The notes beneath the pieces were generated by a model that saw only the letters and a list, made by a program, of their open reading frames with translations, made no database searches and had not been told where the DNA came from. Positions 6,046-7,580 of a DNA stretch of 7,580 nt are shown piece by piece (the first letter of the stretch is position 1; each line of letters starts with the position of its first letter). The DNA is taken from assembly GCA_003451645.1 (NCBI GenBank), contig DMER01000067.1, positions 3,171-10,750 of the forward strand. Reading direction: 5' to 3'. Source of the stretch: Alphaproteobacteria bacterium (GTDB taxonomy: Bacteria; Pseudomonadota; Alphaproteobacteria; Micropepsales; Micropepsaceae). The translations under genes and the position numbers were made by a program.

Positions 6046-7580
6046 TCACGCCGCCGTATCGTTCCGCCTGCGGATGAGCGCCATGATACGGCGTGCGGCG
6101 TCGGGAATATTCGTGCCCGGACCAAAAATGGCGCTCGCACCCGCAGCCTCCAGGAAGGGATAATCCTGGGACGGAATGACGCCGCCGACCACGACCAGAA
6201 TGTCGCCTGCACCCTGCCCTTTCAGCTCCCGAATGAGTTCCGGCACCAAGGTCTTGTGGCCCGCAGCCTGGCTTGAGATGCCAATGACATGGACATCCGC
6301 ATCGATTGCGTCGCGGGCGACCTCGGCCGGCGTTTGAAACAAGGGCCCGATATCGACATCAAAGCCCAAATCCGCAAAGGCAGTCGCAATCACCTTGGCG
6401 CCACGGTCATGGCCATCCTGGCCCATTTTGGCGACCAGCATGCGCGGGCGCCGGCCCATGTCGGTTTTGAACGCCAGAATGTCGGCCTGAATCTTTGCGA
6501 AGTCCTGATCCCCATCATAGGCCGCGCTGTAGACACCGGAGATCGAGCGCACCACCGCCTGATGGCGGCCAAAGACGGCCTCGAGCGCATCTGAGATTTC
6601 GCCCACCGTCGCCCGCGCCCGCGCAGCATCGACCGCTAATGCCAACAGATTGCCATCGCCCCGCGCACCCTCCGTCAGGGCCCGCAAAGCGGCCTCGGCC
6701 TTGGCCGTGTCGCGCGAGGCCTTGACCTGCTTCAGGCGGGCGATCTGCGCCTCGCGCACCGCCGCATTGTCAATATCGCGTACCTCGACCTCTGGCTCGT
6801 CTTTCAGGCGGAATTTATTGACGCCCACGATCACATCCTCACCCCGGTCGACGCGCGCCTGCCGCCGCGCGGCGGCCTCCTCAATACGCAATTTGGGCAG
6901 TCCTGCCGCCACAGCCTTGGTCATGCCGCCCATCTGCTCGACCTCATCGATTAAGGCTTCCGCATGGGTGGCGAGCGCGTGCGTCAATGCCTCAACATAA
7001 TAGGACCCGCCCAGAGGATCGACGACCTTCGTCACGCCTGTTTCATGCTGCAAAATCAATTGCGTGTTGCGGGCGATGCGGGCGGAGAACTCCGTAGGCA
7101 GAGCGATCGCCTCATCAAATGAATTCGTATGCAGGCTTTGCGTACCCCCCAGTACCGCCGCCATCGCCTCAAAGGCAGTGCGCACAACATTGTTATAGGG
7201 GTCTTGTTCGGTGAGGCTGACACCCGAGGTCTGACAGTGCGTGCGCAGCATCATGCTGTCGGCCTTCGTCGCGCCGAAGTCCTTCATGATGCGGGCCCAC
7301 ATCAAACGTGCCGCACGCAATTTCGCGACCTCCATGAAGAAGTTCATGCCGATAGCGAAAAAGAAAGAAAGCCTGGGGGCGAATTCGTCGACCACCAGCC
7401 CCTTGGCCTTGGCCGCGCGCACGTAATCCATCCCGTCGGCGAGCGTATAGGCCAATTCCTGCACCGCCGTCGCGCCAGCCTCTTGCATGTGATAGCCGGA
7501 GATCGAGATCGAGTTGAACTTTGGCATCTTGCGCGCCGTGAATTCAATGATGTCGGAGACGATGCGCATCGAGGGTTCGG
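6046..7580 (-). CDS. scpA: Methylmalonyl-CoA mutase, C-terminal two thirds (start lies beyond the right edge)
   Basis: The adenosylcobalamin-dependent mutase isomerises (R)-methylmalonyl-CoA to succinyl-CoA. About 511 residues are visible of a usual total near 715, entering at [13 protein letters not shown]; the catalytic barrel continues with [12 protein letters not shown], whose His corresponds to His244 of the Propionibacterium enzyme. Further motifs are [39 protein letters not shown] and [13 protein letters not shown]. The cobalamin domain carries the base-off DxHxxG motif (DGHDRG, near 6401-6418), GISSQAAGH and [12 protein letters not shown], so the coenzyme ligand histidine is present. 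Barrel and B12 domain are in one chain, as in catalytic (large or homodimeric) subunits. The segment [10 protein letters not shown] has V where human and E. coli enzymes have W, a variant I associate with Alphaproteobacteria. The gene ends in TGA at 6046-6048. Its chaperone meaB is at 1491-2513 on the opposite strand. Confidence 0.97.
   Translation of the reverse strand, partial: EPSMRIVSDIIEFTARKMPKFNSISISGYHMQEAGATAVQELAYTLADGMDYVRAAKAKGLVVDEFAPRLSFFFAIGMNFFMEVAKLRAARLMWARIMKDFGATKADSMMLRTHCQTSGVSLTEQDPYNNVVRTAFEAMAAVLGGTQSLHTNSFDEAIALPTEFSARIARNTQLILQHETGVTKVVDPLGGSYYVEALTHALATHAEALIDEVEQMGGMTKAVAAGLPKLRIEEAAARRQARVDRGEDVIVGVNKFRLKDEPEVEVRDIDNAAVREAQIARLKQVKASRDTAKAEAALRALTEGARGDGNLLALAVDAARARATVGEISDALEAVFGRHQAVVRSISGVYSAAYDGDQDFAKIQADILAFKTDMGRRPRMLVAKMGQDGHDRGAKVIATAFADLGFDVDIGPLFQTPAEVARDAIDADVHVIGISSQAAGHKTLVPELIRELKGQGAGDILVVVGGVIPSQDYPFLEAAGASAIFGPGTNIPDAARRIMALIRRRNDTAA

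Noticed and set aside
6289..6594. 101-codon plus-strand frame within the mutase region
   Set aside because: It is antisense to the conserved cobalamin-binding domain, and codon constraint from the real gene explains the open frame.

Overview
The window looks like chromosomal DNA of a GC-rich alphaproteobacterium. The evidence is a 97-residue L28 with the alphaproteobacterial C-terminal extension, a methylmalonyl-CoA mutase carrying the [10 protein letters not shown] variant, a DUF3108 protein, and an SH3/COG3650-type envelope protein. This placement rests on remembered family patterns; no search was run. Genes are densely packed and no gap between genes reaches 300 bases.

Layout, left to right. 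Positions 1-424 (minus) hold a RelE/HigB-type (Gp49-like) toxin that stays open to the window edge. The start of its likely antitoxin overlaps it in another frame, and a palindromic candidate operator lies upstream. Positions 531-1370 (minus) encode an exported DUF3108 protein. It is divergent from meaB (1491-2513, plus), the GTPase chaperone of methylmalonyl-CoA mutase. Next on the plus strand come rpmB (2615-2908), with a strong promoter whose -35 box overlaps the meaB stop codon, and a six-helix membrane protein resembling the VUT/YhhQ family (3026-3724). That gene runs tail to tail, with a 7-base overlap, into an exported esterase-like-phytase family protein (3718-4752, minus). Divergent from it is a pair of small exported proteins (4915-5496 and 5530-5991, plus), which end at a hairpin terminator. 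From the right edge, convergent, comes the C-terminal two thirds of methylmalonyl-CoA mutase (6046-7580, minus).

Functionally, the clearest link is between meaB and the mutase, which together run adenosylcobalamin-dependent conversion of methylmalonyl-CoA to succinyl-CoA in propionate, odd-chain fatty acid and branched amino acid breakdown. They sit about 3.5 kb apart on opposite strands with five unrelated genes between them, so they are neighbours but not one operon. The rest is a ribosomal housekeeping gene plus several envelope or periplasmic proteins of poorly known role. I see no phage, transposon, CRISPR array or RNA gene. The least ordinary items are the toxin-antitoxin edge with its open toxin frame, the possible leaderless start of meaB, the alternative hairpins in the rpmB leader, and the 13-base direct repeat next to the terminator at 6000.
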